A stretch of 64,000 bases of DNA, taken from positions 1 to 64,000 of the forward strand of contig NZ_SRIC01000001.1 in the NCBI RefSeq assembly GCF_004684775.1. The letters run 5' to 3'. This DNA comes from Streptomyces sp. MZ04. Lineage in GTDB: Bacteria > Actinomycetota > Actinomycetes > Streptomycetales > Streptomycetaceae. This document shows, piece by piece, positions 24,877 to 34,264 of the stretch. Below the pieces are notes generated by a model. That model did no database searches. It was not told where the DNA came from and saw nothing but the letters and a program-made list of their open reading frames with translations. A program made the position numbers and the translations under genes. The number at the start of each line of letters is the position of its first letter. Position 1 is the first letter of the stretch.

Positions 24877-25752
24877 CTAGGCGGTGGCCTTTTCGGCCTC
24901 GGGCCGCTCGGTGGTCTCTGCGGTCTCGGTGGTCTCTGCGGTCTCTGCGGTCTCGGTGGTCTTTGCGGTCTCGACGAGGCGCGGCTTGAGCTCCGCGTTC
25001 TCCAGGATGTCCCGCAGATGCCGCTCGGCGACCGGCAGCACGTCGGCGATCGTGACCTCGCGGCCCAGTTCGTACGAGAGCGACGTCACGCCCGCGTCGC
25101 GGATGCCGCACGGGATGATCTTGTCGAACCAGGTGCTGTCCGGATTCACGTTGAGCGCGAAGCCGTGCATGGTCACGCCCTTGGCCACGCGGATGCCGAT
25201 CGCGGCGATCTTGCGGTCCTCGCGGCGCTGGCCCGCGTTGGACGGGGCGTACTCCGGGCCGTTGAGCCGGGGGTCGAACTCCTCGTCCGCGACCCGAGGG
25301 TCGAAGTCCAGGTTCAGCCCGCCCAGCGCCGGGCGCTGCTCCACCGGGTCGCCCAGGACCCATACGCCGCTGCGGCCCTCGACCCGCGAGGTCTTCAGGC
25401 CGAATTCCGCACACGTACGGATAAGCGCCTCTTCCAGACGGCGCACATGTGCTACGACGTCCACCGGGCGCGGCAGCTTCTGGATCGGGTAGCCCACGAG
25501 CTGGCCCGGACCGTGCCAGGTGATCTTTCCGCCGCGGTCCACGTCGATGACGGGGGTGCCGTCCAGCGGGCGCTCACTGGGGTCCGTGCGGCGGCCCGCC
25601 GTGTAGACCGGCGGGTGCTCGAGGAGCAGACAGGTGTCGGGGAGCTCGTCGGCGAAGCGCGCGGCGTGTACGCGACGCTGCTCGTCCCAGGCCTCCTGGT
25701 ACTCGACGAAGTCCGGACCGAAGCCCAGCCGGACGAACTCAATCTCACTCAC
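24877..25752 (-). CDS. lipB: Octanoyl-ACP:protein octanoyltransferase
   Basis: A 291-residue enzyme transferring octanoyl from acyl carrier protein to lipoyl domains. [19 protein letters not shown] is the family signature, the catalytic lysine is in [10 protein letters not shown] and the catalytic cysteine in IIPCGI. GTG 25752 follows GGGAGG by 8 bp. After the conserved domain (~residue 260) comes a Thr/Glu/Ala repeat tail ([12 protein letters not shown]), encoded by a short-period DNA repeat and probably dispensable. Upstream of lipA, 101 bp apart. Confidence 0.96.
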   Translation of the reverse strand: MSEIEFVRLGFGPDFVEYQEAWDEQRRVHAARFADELPDTCLLLEHPPVYTAGRRTDPSERPLDGTPVIDVDRGGKITWHGPGQLVGYPIQKLPRPVDVVAHVRRLEEALIRTCAEFGLKTSRVEGRSGVWVLGDPVEQRPALGGLNLDFDPRVADEEFDPRLNGPEYAPSNAGQRREDRKIAAIGIRVAKGVTMHGFALNVNPDSTWFDKIIPCGIRDAGVTSLSYELGREVTIADVLPVAERHLRDILENAELKPRLVETAKTTETAETAETTETAETTERPEAEKATA

Positions 25753-25972
25753 GGCAAGTGCCTCCCTAGAACCTTCACCGTGCACATATCGCGCCCCCAG
25801 CCACTGTACGGGCAGCGGATTCCCGTCAGTCCTCCGGTCAATCCTCACACGATCGGATGAATGCGGGTCGAAGGTCACGATGAGGGCGTTGAGGGCCGCT
25901 ACATTCACGCCGTTCACAGAGCCATAAGGGCTGCTCAAGGCAACGCCCGAAAGGCAGGAGACCGCACAGCTG

Positions 25973-27415
25973 ATGACGGAACGACCTCCGCAGCGCACCC
26001 CCAACCGCCAGCTAGCCGCGCTCATCTCAGAAGCCGGGTTCTCCAACGCGGGGCTCGCGCGCCGCGTCGATCAGCTGGGGCTCGAGCACGGTCTCGATCT
26101 GCGGTACGACAAGACATCGGTGACCCGCTGGCTGCGCGGGCAGCAGCCGCGCGGCACCACGCCCGCGCTGATCGCCGAGGTCTTCACCCGGCGGCTCGGC
26201 CGGCGCCTCTCCGCCCAGGACCTGGGGCTCGACGCGTGCGCGCCGGTGTACGCCGGTCTGGAGTTCGCGGCAACGCCCGAGGAGGCCATCGACATCGTCG
26301 GCGGGCTCTGGCGCAAGGACTCCGGGAGCCATGCCGAGCTGCGGAAGATCGCGTTCACCCCGGCCGGGCTCGTCGTCCCCAGCAGGGACTGGCTGATCGG
26401 CCGCGCCGACGACCGGGTGGGCCGCGGCGACCTCGGCCCCGGCGCCCGTGTGCCGTCGCAGGGGCGTCCGGCCATACCGCGCCAGCGCAAGGAGCCCGAG
26501 CGAGGCGTCGGGGCGAAGGTGAGCAGCGGTGACATCGCCGCCCTGCGCTCCGTCGGCGAGCTCTTCCGGGCGCTCGACCACGCGTACGGCGGCGGGCACG
26601 CCCGGCAGGCGCTCGTGCGCTATCTGGAGCACGAGGCCGAGCCGATGCTGCGCGGCAGCTACGGCGAGCAGGCCGGGCGGCGGCTCTTCGCGGCCGCCGC
26701 CGACCTGACCCGGCTCGCGGGCTGGACCTCGTACGACATCGCGGCGCACGGCCTCGCCCAGCGGTACTACGTCCAGGCGCTGCGCCTCTCGCAGGCGGCG
26801 GGGGACCGGGCGTACGGCAGTTATGTCCTGGTCACGATGAGCCGCCAGGCCGTCTACCTCGGGCACGGGCGCGAGGCGGTCCAGCTGGCGCGGGTGGCGC
26901 AGCAGGGCGTCGGCTCCGCGGCGCCACCCGTCGTGCAGGCGCTTCTGCACTCCGTGGAGGCGCGGGGGCACGGGGTGCTCGGGGAGGTGCGGGCGTGCAC
27001 GGCGTCGATGGTGCGGGCCGAGCGTGCGCTCGAGGCCGCGCGGCCCGGTGACGATGTCCCCTACTGGGCGCGGTTCTTCGACGAGGCGCAGCTCGCCGAC
27101 GAGTTCGGCCACTGCCACCGGGACCTCCAGCAGTACCGGGTGGCCGCCCAGCACGCGGAGCGCTCGCTCCAGCTGCGGGGCGCCGGCTACGCCCGCAGCA
27201 GGCTCTTCTGCCGGGTGGTGCTCGCCTCCGCGCGCCTCGCCCTCGGAGAGCTGGAGCAGGCCTGCCAGCTGGGCGCGGAGGCGGCGCAGGCTGCGGGTGA
27301 GATGCGCAGCGTCCGTGCGGTCGAGTACGTACGGGAATTCGAGCGGCGCCTGGAGCCCTACCGGGACGCGGCGCCGGTGCGCGGCTACCGGGACAAGGTG
27401 GCGGCGCTGGGGTGA
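25973..27415 (+). CDS. NsdA-like regulator with N-terminal HTH and TPR-like C-terminus
   Basis: A 480-residue protein. The N-terminus ([37 protein letters not shown]) is a helix-turn-helix-like domain. From residue ~190 the sequence is all-helical with TPR-like repeats. This layout is that of the Streptomyces NsdA-type regulators that affect sporulation and antibiotic production. ATG 25973 is 221 bp from the divergent lipB start. Targets unknown; the family assignment is from memory of the layout. Confidence 0.75.
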   Translation: MTERPPQRTPNRQLAALISEAGFSNAGLARRVDQLGLEHGLDLRYDKTSVTRWLRGQQPRGTTPALIAEVFTRRLGRRLSAQDLGLDACAPVYAGLEFAATPEEAIDIVGGLWRKDSGSHAELRKIAFTPAGLVVPSRDWLIGRADDRVGRGDLGPGARVPSQGRPAIPRQRKEPERGVGAKVSSGDIAALRSVGELFRALDHAYGGGHARQALVRYLEHEAEPMLRGSYGEQAGRRLFAAAADLTRLAGWTSYDIAAHGLAQRYYVQALRLSQAAGDRAYGSYVLVTMSRQAVYLGHGREAVQLARVAQQGVGSAAPPVVQALLHSVEARGHGVLGEVRACTASMVRAERALEAARPGDDVPYWARFFDEAQLADEFGHCHRDLQQYRVAAQHAERSLQLRGAGYARSRLFCRVVLASARLALGELEQACQLGAEAAQAAGEMRSVRAVEYVREFERRLEPYRDAAPVRGYRDKVAALG

Positions 27416-27424
27416 GGTCCGGCG

Positions 27425-27473
27425 GTGCGATGTAAGGGGCGGGGCACCTGGTGCCCCGCCCCTTACATCGCAC
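27425..27473. terminator. 23-bp-stem bidirectional terminator
   Basis: A perfect 23-bp stem (27425-27447 with 27451-27473) and 3-nt loop between the convergent regulator and hexosaminidase genes. One of the strongest hairpins in the window. Confidence 0.92.
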
Positions 27474-27484
27474 TCCGTAGCGCG

Positions 27485-29734
27485 CTATTTCAGGTTCGCG
27501 ACCGCCTCCGGAGTCAACGCCTCGTCCCACGTGGTCAGTTCGTCGAGGTCGCCCCGCAGGCTCGCGGTCTCCGTCCCGATGGACCGCAGCGGCAGCGGGA
27601 TCGACGCCGCGACGGCCCCGACCCGCTCTCCGTCGGCGTACAGAGTGGTGTGACCCTCGGTCGTCACCCAGGTCAGCCGCGTCCAGCGGTCCAGCGGGAG
27701 CGTGTAGTCGAAGCTGTGGTCAGCCGAGCCGTACCGAGTGAAGCCGACCCTGCCGGTGCCGTGCTGCATCAGTTTCAGGGCGCCCGCCTTGGAGCTGAGG
27801 AGCACCTGGTCGGTGGTCCTGGCCGAGGGGCGCACCTGCACCGAGACCGTCCACGGCTCGGCGACGTCGAGGCCGCCGAAGCCCACGCCGTCCCGGTCGG
27901 AGTCGAAGCGCCAGGCCTGGCCGCGCACGCCGGGCACGGGCGTCGGGTTGTTGATGATGTACGAGGTGCCGGGCAGGTCACCTGCCACGTCCTCGGCGAA
28001 GATCGTGTTGCCGGGGCTTCCCGCGTACGTCCAGCCACTCGGGTACGACGCGTCGTCGAAGGTCCAGCGGTGGCTCGGGCGCCCCTGGACGCGCGGCGGA
28101 ACCGGCGCGGGGGTGGTGCCCGGAGGGTCGCCGATGCGGGTCGCGCGGGCCCGGAAGTCGGCGAGCGTGTCGGGTGTCGCGGACTTGTTCCAGGCGCGGT
28201 CGGCGAGGATCGCGCGGGCGCCCGCCATGCTCTTCTCGAAGTAGCCGTCGTCGGCCCAGAAGTTGTAGTCCGCCCAGTTGGTGAGGCCGGAGCCGAGCAT
28301 GTCGGGGTCGGTGTTCGGGGCCCAGCTGTCGTACATCCAGGGCTCGTCCGGGTAGAGGTGGTGGTAGTTGTTCGGGGTGTCGTAGAAGGGGCCGATGGCG
28401 ATCTCGTCGTGGCCGGGGACGGCGGGCTCGGCGCCCGTGCCCTCCCAGGTGAGGAAGACGACGGGGGCGCGGACCTGCTGCTGGGGCGCGGTGAGGTGCT
28501 CGGAGCCGTTGTAGACGGCGGTGCGCTTGCCGTGCGAAGTGACCACGTCGTCCAGGGTGTTGATGTAGCGGTTGAGCAGGTCGCCGAGAGTGGAGACGTC
28601 GGGGGCCGACGCGAGGTAGTCCTTCACACGCGGACACTCGGCCAGCTGTCCGGGCACTTCCTCCGCGCCGATCGAGAAGAGCGGCGCGTCGAACCAGCCG
28701 GCGAACTCGTCGACGATCTCCTTCGACTTCTCGATCGCCTTCTCGCTGGTCATGTCGATGATCCAGTCGGGCGTGAGGTGTGAGTGCGTGTGTGCGCCCG
28801 TGCAGGCGTTCGCGCCGGATCCGAAGCCGATGCCGAAGGCCTCACTGATCACGGTGGCATGGCCGGGGAGTTCGAGGCCCGGCATCAACTGGACGTGGTG
28901 GCGGGCCGCGAAGGACTTGAGGTGCTCGATGTCGGCGCGGCTGTAGCTGTGCTCCGGGTCGGCGAGGCCCGGGAACTTGGGGCTGTAGAGGCGGAAGCCC
29001 TCGGACTCGGAGAGGTGCAGGAAGAGGGTGTTGAGCTTCTGGTCGCCCATCCTGCGGATCAGGTTCTCCAGGTAGGAGATCTTCCAGTACTTGCGGCCCG
29101 CGTCGAGGTGGACCATGCGGACGGCCTGCGCGGGGCGGTCGGTGGAGCGGGCGCGGGGGACCTCGCGGTGGTCCTTCGTGTCGGTGGCGCGCAGGAGTTG
29201 GAGCAGGGTGCGCGTGCCGTAGTACAGGCCATGGGCGGACGCGGCCCTGATGCGGATCGGGCCCGCGCTGTCGAAGGCATAGCCCTCGGCGCCCAGTTGG
29301 CCATCGGCGGTCAGGCCGAGCGCGATGTCGCCGTCGGCGGGGTGCCCCGTGTCGTCGCTGATGCGGGGCGTGATGCCCGTGACCTGCTTGATCTCCGTAC
29401 GGAGCTGGGTGGCGAGCTGGTGTACGGACTGCCGTGCGGGGCCCGGCAGTTCACTGCGTCCCTGGGGGAGCGTGGTGGTGGATTCGGCGCGCGGGTCGAT
29501 GAGGATGCGAGTGCGCTCGGTGAGCTTCGTACGGCCGTCGAGCGCGGTCCAGTCGGTGGGGCGGGGGATCACGGAGGGGGTGTTCGGGGCCGCGGTCGTG
29601 TTCGGAGCCGCGGTCGTGTTCGGAGCCGTTGTCGTGTTCGGAGCCGTTGTCGTGTCGGCGTGGGCGGTTGGCAAAGCTAGACCTCCCATGAATAGGCCGA
29701 GGATGAGCGATATCACCGGCATGGTGCGACGCAC
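27485..29734 (-). CDS. Secreted GH20 beta-N-acetylhexosaminidase with LamG-like domain
   Basis: A 749-residue exoenzyme. Signal peptide (LILGLFMGGLALPTAHA), then a repetitive linker (TTAPNT units, from an 18-bp repeat at ~29580-29655), an alpha+beta GH20 N-domain, and the catalytic barrel with MVHLDAGRKYW, LHLSESEGFRL, LELPGHA and FSIGAEEVPG. The last should be GGDEV; the catalytic Asp is replaced by Glu while the acid Glu is kept. Residues ~560-749 form a concanavalin-like LamG fold. Probably acts on chitin- or glycan-derived GlcNAc. Confidence 0.9.
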   Translation of the reverse strand: MRRTMPVISLILGLFMGGLALPTAHADTTTAPNTTTAPNTTAAPNTTAAPNTPSVIPRPTDWTALDGRTKLTERTRILIDPRAESTTTLPQGRSELPGPARQSVHQLATQLRTEIKQVTGITPRISDDTGHPADGDIALGLTADGQLGAEGYAFDSAGPIRIRAASAHGLYYGTRTLLQLLRATDTKDHREVPRARSTDRPAQAVRMVHLDAGRKYWKISYLENLIRRMGDQKLNTLFLHLSESEGFRLYSPKFPGLADPEHSYSRADIEHLKSFAARHHVQLMPGLELPGHATVISEAFGIGFGSGANACTGAHTHSHLTPDWIIDMTSEKAIEKSKEIVDEFAGWFDAPLFSIGAEEVPGQLAECPRVKDYLASAPDVSTLGDLLNRYINTLDDVVTSHGKRTAVYNGSEHLTAPQQQVRAPVVFLTWEGTGAEPAVPGHDEIAIGPFYDTPNNYHHLYPDEPWMYDSWAPNTDPDMLGSGLTNWADYNFWADDGYFEKSMAGARAILADRAWNKSATPDTLADFRARATRIGDPPGTTPAPVPPRVQGRPSHRWTFDDASYPSGWTYAGSPGNTIFAEDVAGDLPGTSYIINNPTPVPGVRGQAWRFDSDRDGVGFGGLDVAEPWTVSVQVRPSARTTDQVLLSSKAGALKLMQHGTGRVGFTRYGSADHSFDYTLPLDRWTRLTWVTTEGHTTLYADGERVGAVAASIPLPLRSIGTETASLRGDLDELTTWDEALTPEAVANLK

Positions 29735-29816
29735 GTGAGCCTCCCGCGGCTTGACGATCCGGTGGGACCGTAGCCGGGTGATACCGGTGTGGCAAGGGGA
29801 GTTGCAGGGAAGAGGG

Positions 29817-29844
29817 AAGCCCCCGCGTGGGGGCGCGGGGGCTT
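29817..29844. terminator. Hairpin terminator
   Basis: AAGCCCCCGCG (29817-29827) pairs with CGCGGGGGCTT (29834-29844), 6-nt loop. Located past the end of the minus-strand oxidoreductase gene (stop 29910) and before the hexosaminidase promoter. Confidence 0.8.
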
Positions 29845-29909
29845 CCGGGAGTTGGCCTAGAGGTCGGATGGATGGCGGCGGCTCAAGGCATCAGGCCCCG
29901 AGGCGTACG

Positions 29910-31250
29910 TCAGGCCGCGAGCGGCAGAGAACTCGTCCCGTACGTAGGGGGCACGCCGAAGTCCGCGAGTGCTGCCCGCGCCGCACGGCGACCCGAGTGC
30001 AGGGCCCCTTGCACCGTGCTGGTGTCCCGGTGGTCCCCGCACACGTAGAGCCCGGCGAGCAGCCGCACCGGGCGGCGCAGGTCGTGCGGGGGCGGCATCG
30101 CGGGCACGGCCTCGCGGGTGTGGTGGACGGCCAGCGGCTCCCAGCGGGCCGTCGACGTGCCGTAGAGGTCGGCGAGATGGGCGAGGACGGCCCGCTCGTC
30201 GGGCGGCGGTCCGAGGACCGTCGAGGAGATGAGGGCGCGTCCCGCGGGCGCGCGCGAGGGGTCGACGTGACTGATGACGGCCGTGTGCGCGACCGGGCCC
30301 GAACGGTCGGCGTCGAGCAGCAGCGCGGGCTCGGCGAGCGGCGGCTCGGGAGCGGCGTGGTGCAGGACGGTCACCGGGTGGAAGGACGGCACGCGCAGGC
30401 CGGGCAGGAGTTCGGCGGCGGCACGGGCGTCGGTGGCCAGCAGGACGGCGCGGCAGGGCAGTTCGCCGTGGTCCGCCGTCGTGACCGAGGTGGTGGAGAC
30501 GTCGGTGACGCGTACGCCGGTGCGTACCGTCTCCGGCGGCAGTGCGGCCGCCAGGTGCTCGGGGAGCACTTCGGCGCCGCCCTCCGGCAGGCACAGCCGG
30601 CCGCGCGCGTAGGCGTGCAGGGCGAGGTCCGCGCACCTGCTCGACGTGGTCAGGTCCGGGTCGCACAGGAGCGCCGAGAGCAGCGGGCGCAGGAAGCCGT
30701 TGATGGTGCGCGACGGCAGGCCGCGGGCGAAGAGGGCGTCCGCCGCCGGGAGTTCGGGGCGCGCGAGGAGGCGTTCCACGGGCGTTGCCCCGATCCTGGC
30801 GAGCGCCGCGCCGAGGCGGGCCTGGTCGAGGGCGCCGCCGAGAGGGGCGGCGCGGGGCGCGGTCCTCGCGGCTCGCGGAACCCGGGGGGCGCTCGCGAGG
30901 GCGCGCGCCGCCGTGAGTGCGCCCCTTGCGCCCCGTGCGCTCGTGGGCTCGACGGCGCGGTGGTGGCGTCCGTCGCTGTGCACCAGGATGCCGGGGGCGA
31001 AGGGCCGCAGCACGAGGGCGTCCAGCGCCGGCGTGTGACGCAGTTCGGGGTACGACGTGGTGAGCAGTTGGCCCACCCTGTCGAGCCGGAACCCGTCGAC
31101 CTTCTCCGTGGACATCCGTCCGCCGACGTAAGGGGCGGCCTCCAGGACAACGGTCGTTACACCGGCGCTGGTCAGCTGGTGGGCGGCCGCCAGTCCCGCG
31201 ACCCCCGCTCCCACGACGACGACATCCGCTTGGTGCGCAGGGTCTAGCAC
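29910..31250 (-). CDS. FAD-dependent amine oxidase-like oxidoreductase
   Basis: A 446-residue flavoprotein. The dinucleotide site is VVVVGAGVAGLAAAHQL followed by an acidic strand end VVLEAAPYVGGRMST, the classic amine oxidase/phytoene desaturase start; the C-terminal LYVCGDHRDTSTVQGALHSGRRAA is the second FAD-binding motif. GTG 31250. No membrane segment or signal. Substrate unknown; protoporphyrinogen- or carotenoid-type oxidoreductases share this layout. Confidence 0.88.
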   Translation of the reverse strand: MLDPAHQADVVVVGAGVAGLAAAHQLTSAGVTTVVLEAAPYVGGRMSTEKVDGFRLDRVGQLLTTSYPELRHTPALDALVLRPFAPGILVHSDGRHHRAVEPTSARGARGALTAARALASAPRVPRAARTAPRAAPLGGALDQARLGAALARIGATPVERLLARPELPAADALFARGLPSRTINGFLRPLLSALLCDPDLTTSSRCADLALHAYARGRLCLPEGGAEVLPEHLAAALPPETVRTGVRVTDVSTTSVTTADHGELPCRAVLLATDARAAAELLPGLRVPSFHPVTVLHHAAPEPPLAEPALLLDADRSGPVAHTAVISHVDPSRAPAGRALISSTVLGPPPDERAVLAHLADLYGTSTARWEPLAVHHTREAVPAMPPPHDLRRPVRLLAGLYVCGDHRDTSTVQGALHSGRRAARAALADFGVPPTYGTSSLPLAA

Positions 31251-31425
31251 GTGCCCCTCCCCGAGGTTGCGCGGCTGCTGGGGACGTCATGCCCTCAACA
31301 GGGCTCCGGAATACCCGAGTTCCGCACGAGGGTAGGAGCCGGACCGGTCAGAGGCAGTCGCGCATGGACCGGGCACGGTCGCACGACGGTCGCACGGCGA
31401 TCGCGGGCGTGCCGTCATTGCCTTG

Positions 31426-31488
31426 GTGCCGCGCGGAGTCATCGGCGCAGCACCGCACGGAGTCATCGCCGCAGTGCCGCGCGGATCG
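31426..31488. repeat. 24-bp tandem repeat over a stop codon
   Basis: Unit A 31426-31449, unit B 31450-31473 (three mismatches) and a partial unit from 31474. Unit B contains the stop (TCA, 31463-31465) and last codons of the TIGR01777 gene; unit A is its downstream duplicate. Confidence 0.85.
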
Positions 31489-32458
31489 TCTCCTCGATGC
31501 CCGGGAACGCGAACGTGAATCCTGACTCCAGGAGGCGGGTCGGCAGGACCCGCAGGCTGCCGAGCGCGTCACCGGCCATCTCCCCGAGCACGAGCCGCAG
31601 CGCGGGCTCCGGTGCCGTGAAGAGCGTGGGCCGGTGCAGCACCCGCCCCATCGCGGCCGTCACCTCACGGTTGGTGAGCGGATCGGGCGCCGTCAGGTTG
31701 AACGGCCCCGACAGGTCGTCCCGGTCCAGGAGGTGGCGCAGCGCGGCGACCTCGTCGTGCAGCGAGATGAAGCTCCAGTACTGGCGGCCGTTGCCCAGGC
31801 GCCCGCCGAGCCCCGCCTTGAAGAGCGGGAACATCCGTCCCCAGGCTCCGCCCTCACGCGCCACCACCAAGCCGTTGCGCGCGATGACCGTGCGGATGCC
31901 CGCGTCCTGGGCGGCGGCCGCGGCCCCCTCCCACTCCACGCACAGCGACGGCAGGAAGCCCTCTCCAGGAGGCGCGCTCTCATCCACCGCGCGCTGACCG
32001 GTGTCTCCGTAGTAGCCGATCGCGCTGGCGCACAGGAACACCCGCGGCGGCTCGTCGAGCGCGGCAGCGGCGGCGGCGAGCGCCGCGGTGCCGAGCACCC
32101 TGCTGTCACGGAGCTCCCGCTTGTACGCGTCCGTCCAGCGGTGGTCACCGATCCCGGCCCCCGCCAGATTGACGAGCGCGTCACAGCCCGCGAGCCCCGC
32201 CGTGTCGACGTACCCCTCCTTGGGGTCCCAGCGCACCTCGTCCTTCGTACGAGGTGCCCCTCGCACGAGCCGCACCACCTCGTGTCCGTCGTCGGCGAGG
32301 GCGCGCGTCAGCGCCGACCCGATGAGACCGGACGAGCCGGCCACCGCGACGCGCAGCCGCCGCGTCGACGGAGCTGACGGAGCTGACGGAGCTGACTGTG
32401 CTGACGAGGGGGCTGACGGGGCTGACGGGGCTGACTTCTTGGGCTCGGTGGGCTCCAT
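31463..32458 (-). CDS. TIGR01777-family epimerase
   Basis: A 331-residue atypical SDR. RVAVAGSSGLIGSALTRAL is the NAD(P) site; ALVNLAGAGIGDHRW, VFLCASAIGYYGD and NLTAPDPLTNREVTAAMGRVL are family hallmarks. ATG 32458 is preferred over the longer frame. The N-terminal ~30 residues are a Ser-Ala-Pro repeat (SAPSAPSAP) from a 9-bp DNA repeat. Members are often called nucleoside-diphosphate-sugar epimerases, but the reaction is not established. Confidence 0.9.
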   Translation of the reverse strand: MEPTEPKKSAPSAPSAPSSAQSAPSAPSAPSTRRLRVAVAGSSGLIGSALTRALADDGHEVVRLVRGAPRTKDEVRWDPKEGYVDTAGLAGCDALVNLAGAGIGDHRWTDAYKRELRDSRVLGTAALAAAAAALDEPPRVFLCASAIGYYGDTGQRAVDESAPPGEGFLPSLCVEWEGAAAAAQDAGIRTVIARNGLVVAREGGAWGRMFPLFKAGLGGRLGNGRQYWSFISLHDEVAALRHLLDRDDLSGPFNLTAPDPLTNREVTAAMGRVLHRPTLFTAPEPALRLVLGEMAGDALGSLRVLPTRLLESGFTFAFPGIEETIRAALRR

Positions 32459-32520
32459 GGAGCCATCCTGCCGCGAAACCCCGCTGCTGGGCCTCAAGGG
32501 GCCGCCGTACAGTGACGCTC

Positions 32521-33009
32521 ATGCCGGATACGCACATACGTACCGCTCTGCCGGACGACGAAGAAGCCCTCGGCCGTATCGACCGCGACACCTGGTCCAC
32601 GCTGCACGCGGTGCAGCCGGCGCCGCAGCCGCCACACCCGCCCTTCTTCAACGAACGCTTCGGCCCCCACGACCATCTGGTCGCCGAACTGCACGGCAAG
32701 GTCGTCGGCTACATCAGGCTCGGCTATCCCACACCCCTGCTCGCCAACGCCCACGTACGCCAGATCCTGGGCTTCGCCGTCGCCGACGAGGCGCGCGGCA
32801 AGGGGATAGGGCGTGGCCTGGTCAGGGCCGCGGTGCAGGAGGCCCGGCGGCAGGGCGCGCGGCGCATCACGCTGCGGGTCCTCGGCCACAACGCTCCGGC
32901 GCGGACGCTCTACGAATCCGAGGGGTTCGTGGTCGAGGGAGTGCTGCCGGGCGAATTCTTCCTGGACGGTGTCTACGTGGACGACGTGCTGATGGGCCGC
33001 ACCCTCTGA
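32521..33009 (+). CDS. GNAT-family N-acetyltransferase
   Basis: A 162-residue acetyl-CoA-dependent transferase. Motif A is LGFAVADEARGKGIGRGLVRAA (residues ~82-103) with the RGKGIG pyrophosphate loop; LYESEGFVVEGVLPGEFFLDG is the usual motif B region. ATG 32521. Divergent from the epimerase. Its end runs into a tandem array. Acceptor unknown. Confidence 0.9.
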   Translation: MPDTHIRTALPDDEEALGRIDRDTWSTLHAVQPAPQPPHPPFFNERFGPHDHLVAELHGKVVGYIRLGYPTPLLANAHVRQILGFAVADEARGKGIGRGLVRAAVQEARRQGARRITLRVLGHNAPARTLYESEGFVVEGVLPGEFFLDGVYVDDVLMGRTL

Positions 33010-33011
33010 CA

Positions 33012-33066
33012 CACCGGGCACCTGACCACCGGGCACCTGACCACCGGGCACCTGACCACCGGGCAC
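33012..33066. repeat. 15-bp tandem array after GNAT stop
   Basis: caccgggcacctgac at 33012-33026, 33027-33041, 33042-33056 and a 10-bp partial unit. The gene's stop (TGA, 33007-33009) lies in a ctctgac stretch that resembles the unit's end, and each unit repeats TGA. A second imperfect duplication (cccgaaggaccgg) follows to about 33105. Confidence 0.9.
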
Positions 33067-33163
33067 CGGCCCCCGAAGGACCGGCCCCCCGAAGGACCGG
33101 CCCGGCGTGCGGTCTCCACGCGCGCGTAGGAGCGTGAAGACGTACCCCGGAAGGAGCGAACCG

Positions 33164-34264
33164 ATGATCAGGGCCGCGGCCAGTCGTCGGGACCGAGACG
33201 AGCCGAGCAGGCTTCGCGAAGCGCCGCGGCCCCGCTGGGTGCGCGGGTCTCCGCCGCTGCTCCTGGTCGTGATCTGCGTGATCCAGCTGGTCACCCCGGA
33301 GGCGGTCGACCTCAGCTTCCTGCTCGCGGCCGTCCCGCCGATGGCGGCGATGTCGTACGGCGCGTCCGCCACGGCCCTCTTCGGCGGCACCGTGATCATC
33401 CTGCTCTCCCTGCCGGGCTTCGGTCTCGGCCGCCCCGGAGACAGCGATCTGCTGACCGTCACTTTCGTGGCGCTGCTCAGCATCGTGTTCGCCTTTGTGC
33501 GCAGCCGGCGCGACGCCCAGCTCGTGACCGTCCGCACCGTCGCGGAGGCCGCCCAGTTCGCCGTCCTGCCGCCGCTGCCGGAACGCGTGGGCCCGGTGCG
33601 CTGCGCGGGCCTCTACCGTGCGGCACAGGGCGGGACCCTGGTGGGCGGCGATCTCTTCGACGTACGCAAGGGGCCGTGCGGTGTGCGGGCGCTGGTCGGC
33701 GATGTACAGGGGCACGGGCTCGCGGCCGTGGGGACGGTCGCCTCGCTGCTCGGCGCCTTCCGGGAGGCGGTGCTCGACCAGCCCGACCTGGAGGGGGTGG
33801 CCGGACGGCTCGACCGCCGTCTCGTGATCGACTCCGCGCAGGCCGAACACGCCGAACTCTTCGCCACCGCCGTGCTCCTGGAGTTCCGCGACGACGCCGC
33901 GGAGGTGCGGCTCGTCTCCTGTGGTCACCCGCCGCCGCTGCTGCTGCGCGGCGGCACCGTGGAGGAGCTCGATGTGACCCCGGGACCCCCGCTGGGCCTG
34001 GGCATCGCCGGTGTCGCGCCGCCCGAGGAAGTGAGCGTGGCGCTGAAACCCGGCGACCGGCTCCTCGCGGTCACCGACGGGGTGACCGAGGCGCGGGACG
34101 CGTCCGGCGCCTTCTATCCGCTGGCCGAGCGCCTCTCGACGTTCCCCGTCGAGGTGTGGGACCACCCGGCGGCGCTGACGTCCGCGGTCTGGCGGGACCT
34201 CGTACGGTTCTCCGGCGGGGTCGGGGACGACGTGGCGCTGCTGGCGTTCGCGGTGGAGGTCTAG
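33164..34264 (+). CDS. Membrane-linked PP2C/SpoIIE-type phosphatase
   Basis: A 366-residue protein. Residues ~28-105 contain about three hydrophobic helices; the rest is a SpoIIE/PPM phosphatase domain with GGDLFDV, VGDVQGHGLAA, VSCGHPPPLLL and VTDGVTEARD, carrying the metal-binding aspartates. AAGGAG (33151-33156) fixes ATG 33164. Such proteins dephosphorylate anti-sigma-factor antagonists. No partner gene is adjacent. Its TAG stop lies in the left CTAG of the MITE-like element. Confidence 0.92.
   Translation: MIRAAASRRDRDEPSRLREAPRPRWVRGSPPLLLVVICVIQLVTPEAVDLSFLLAAVPPMAAMSYGASATALFGGTVIILLSLPGFGLGRPGDSDLLTVTFVALLSIVFAFVRSRRDAQLVTVRTVAEAAQFAVLPPLPERVGPVRCAGLYRAAQGGTLVGGDLFDVRKGPCGVRALVGDVQGHGLAAVGTVASLLGAFREAVLDQPDLEGVAGRLDRRLVIDSAQAEHAELFATAVLLEFRDDAAEVRLVSCGHPPPLLLRGGTVEELDVTPGPPLGLGIAGVAPPEEVSVALKPGDRLLAVTDGVTEARDASGAFYPLAERLSTFPVEVWDHPAALTSAVWRDLVRFSGGVGDDVALLAFAVEV

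Noticed and set aside
25973-27415. Sigma factor or classic XRE repressor
   Set aside because: The N-terminus is helix-turn-helix-like but the long TPR-like C-terminus and length fit the NsdA-type regulator layout instead.
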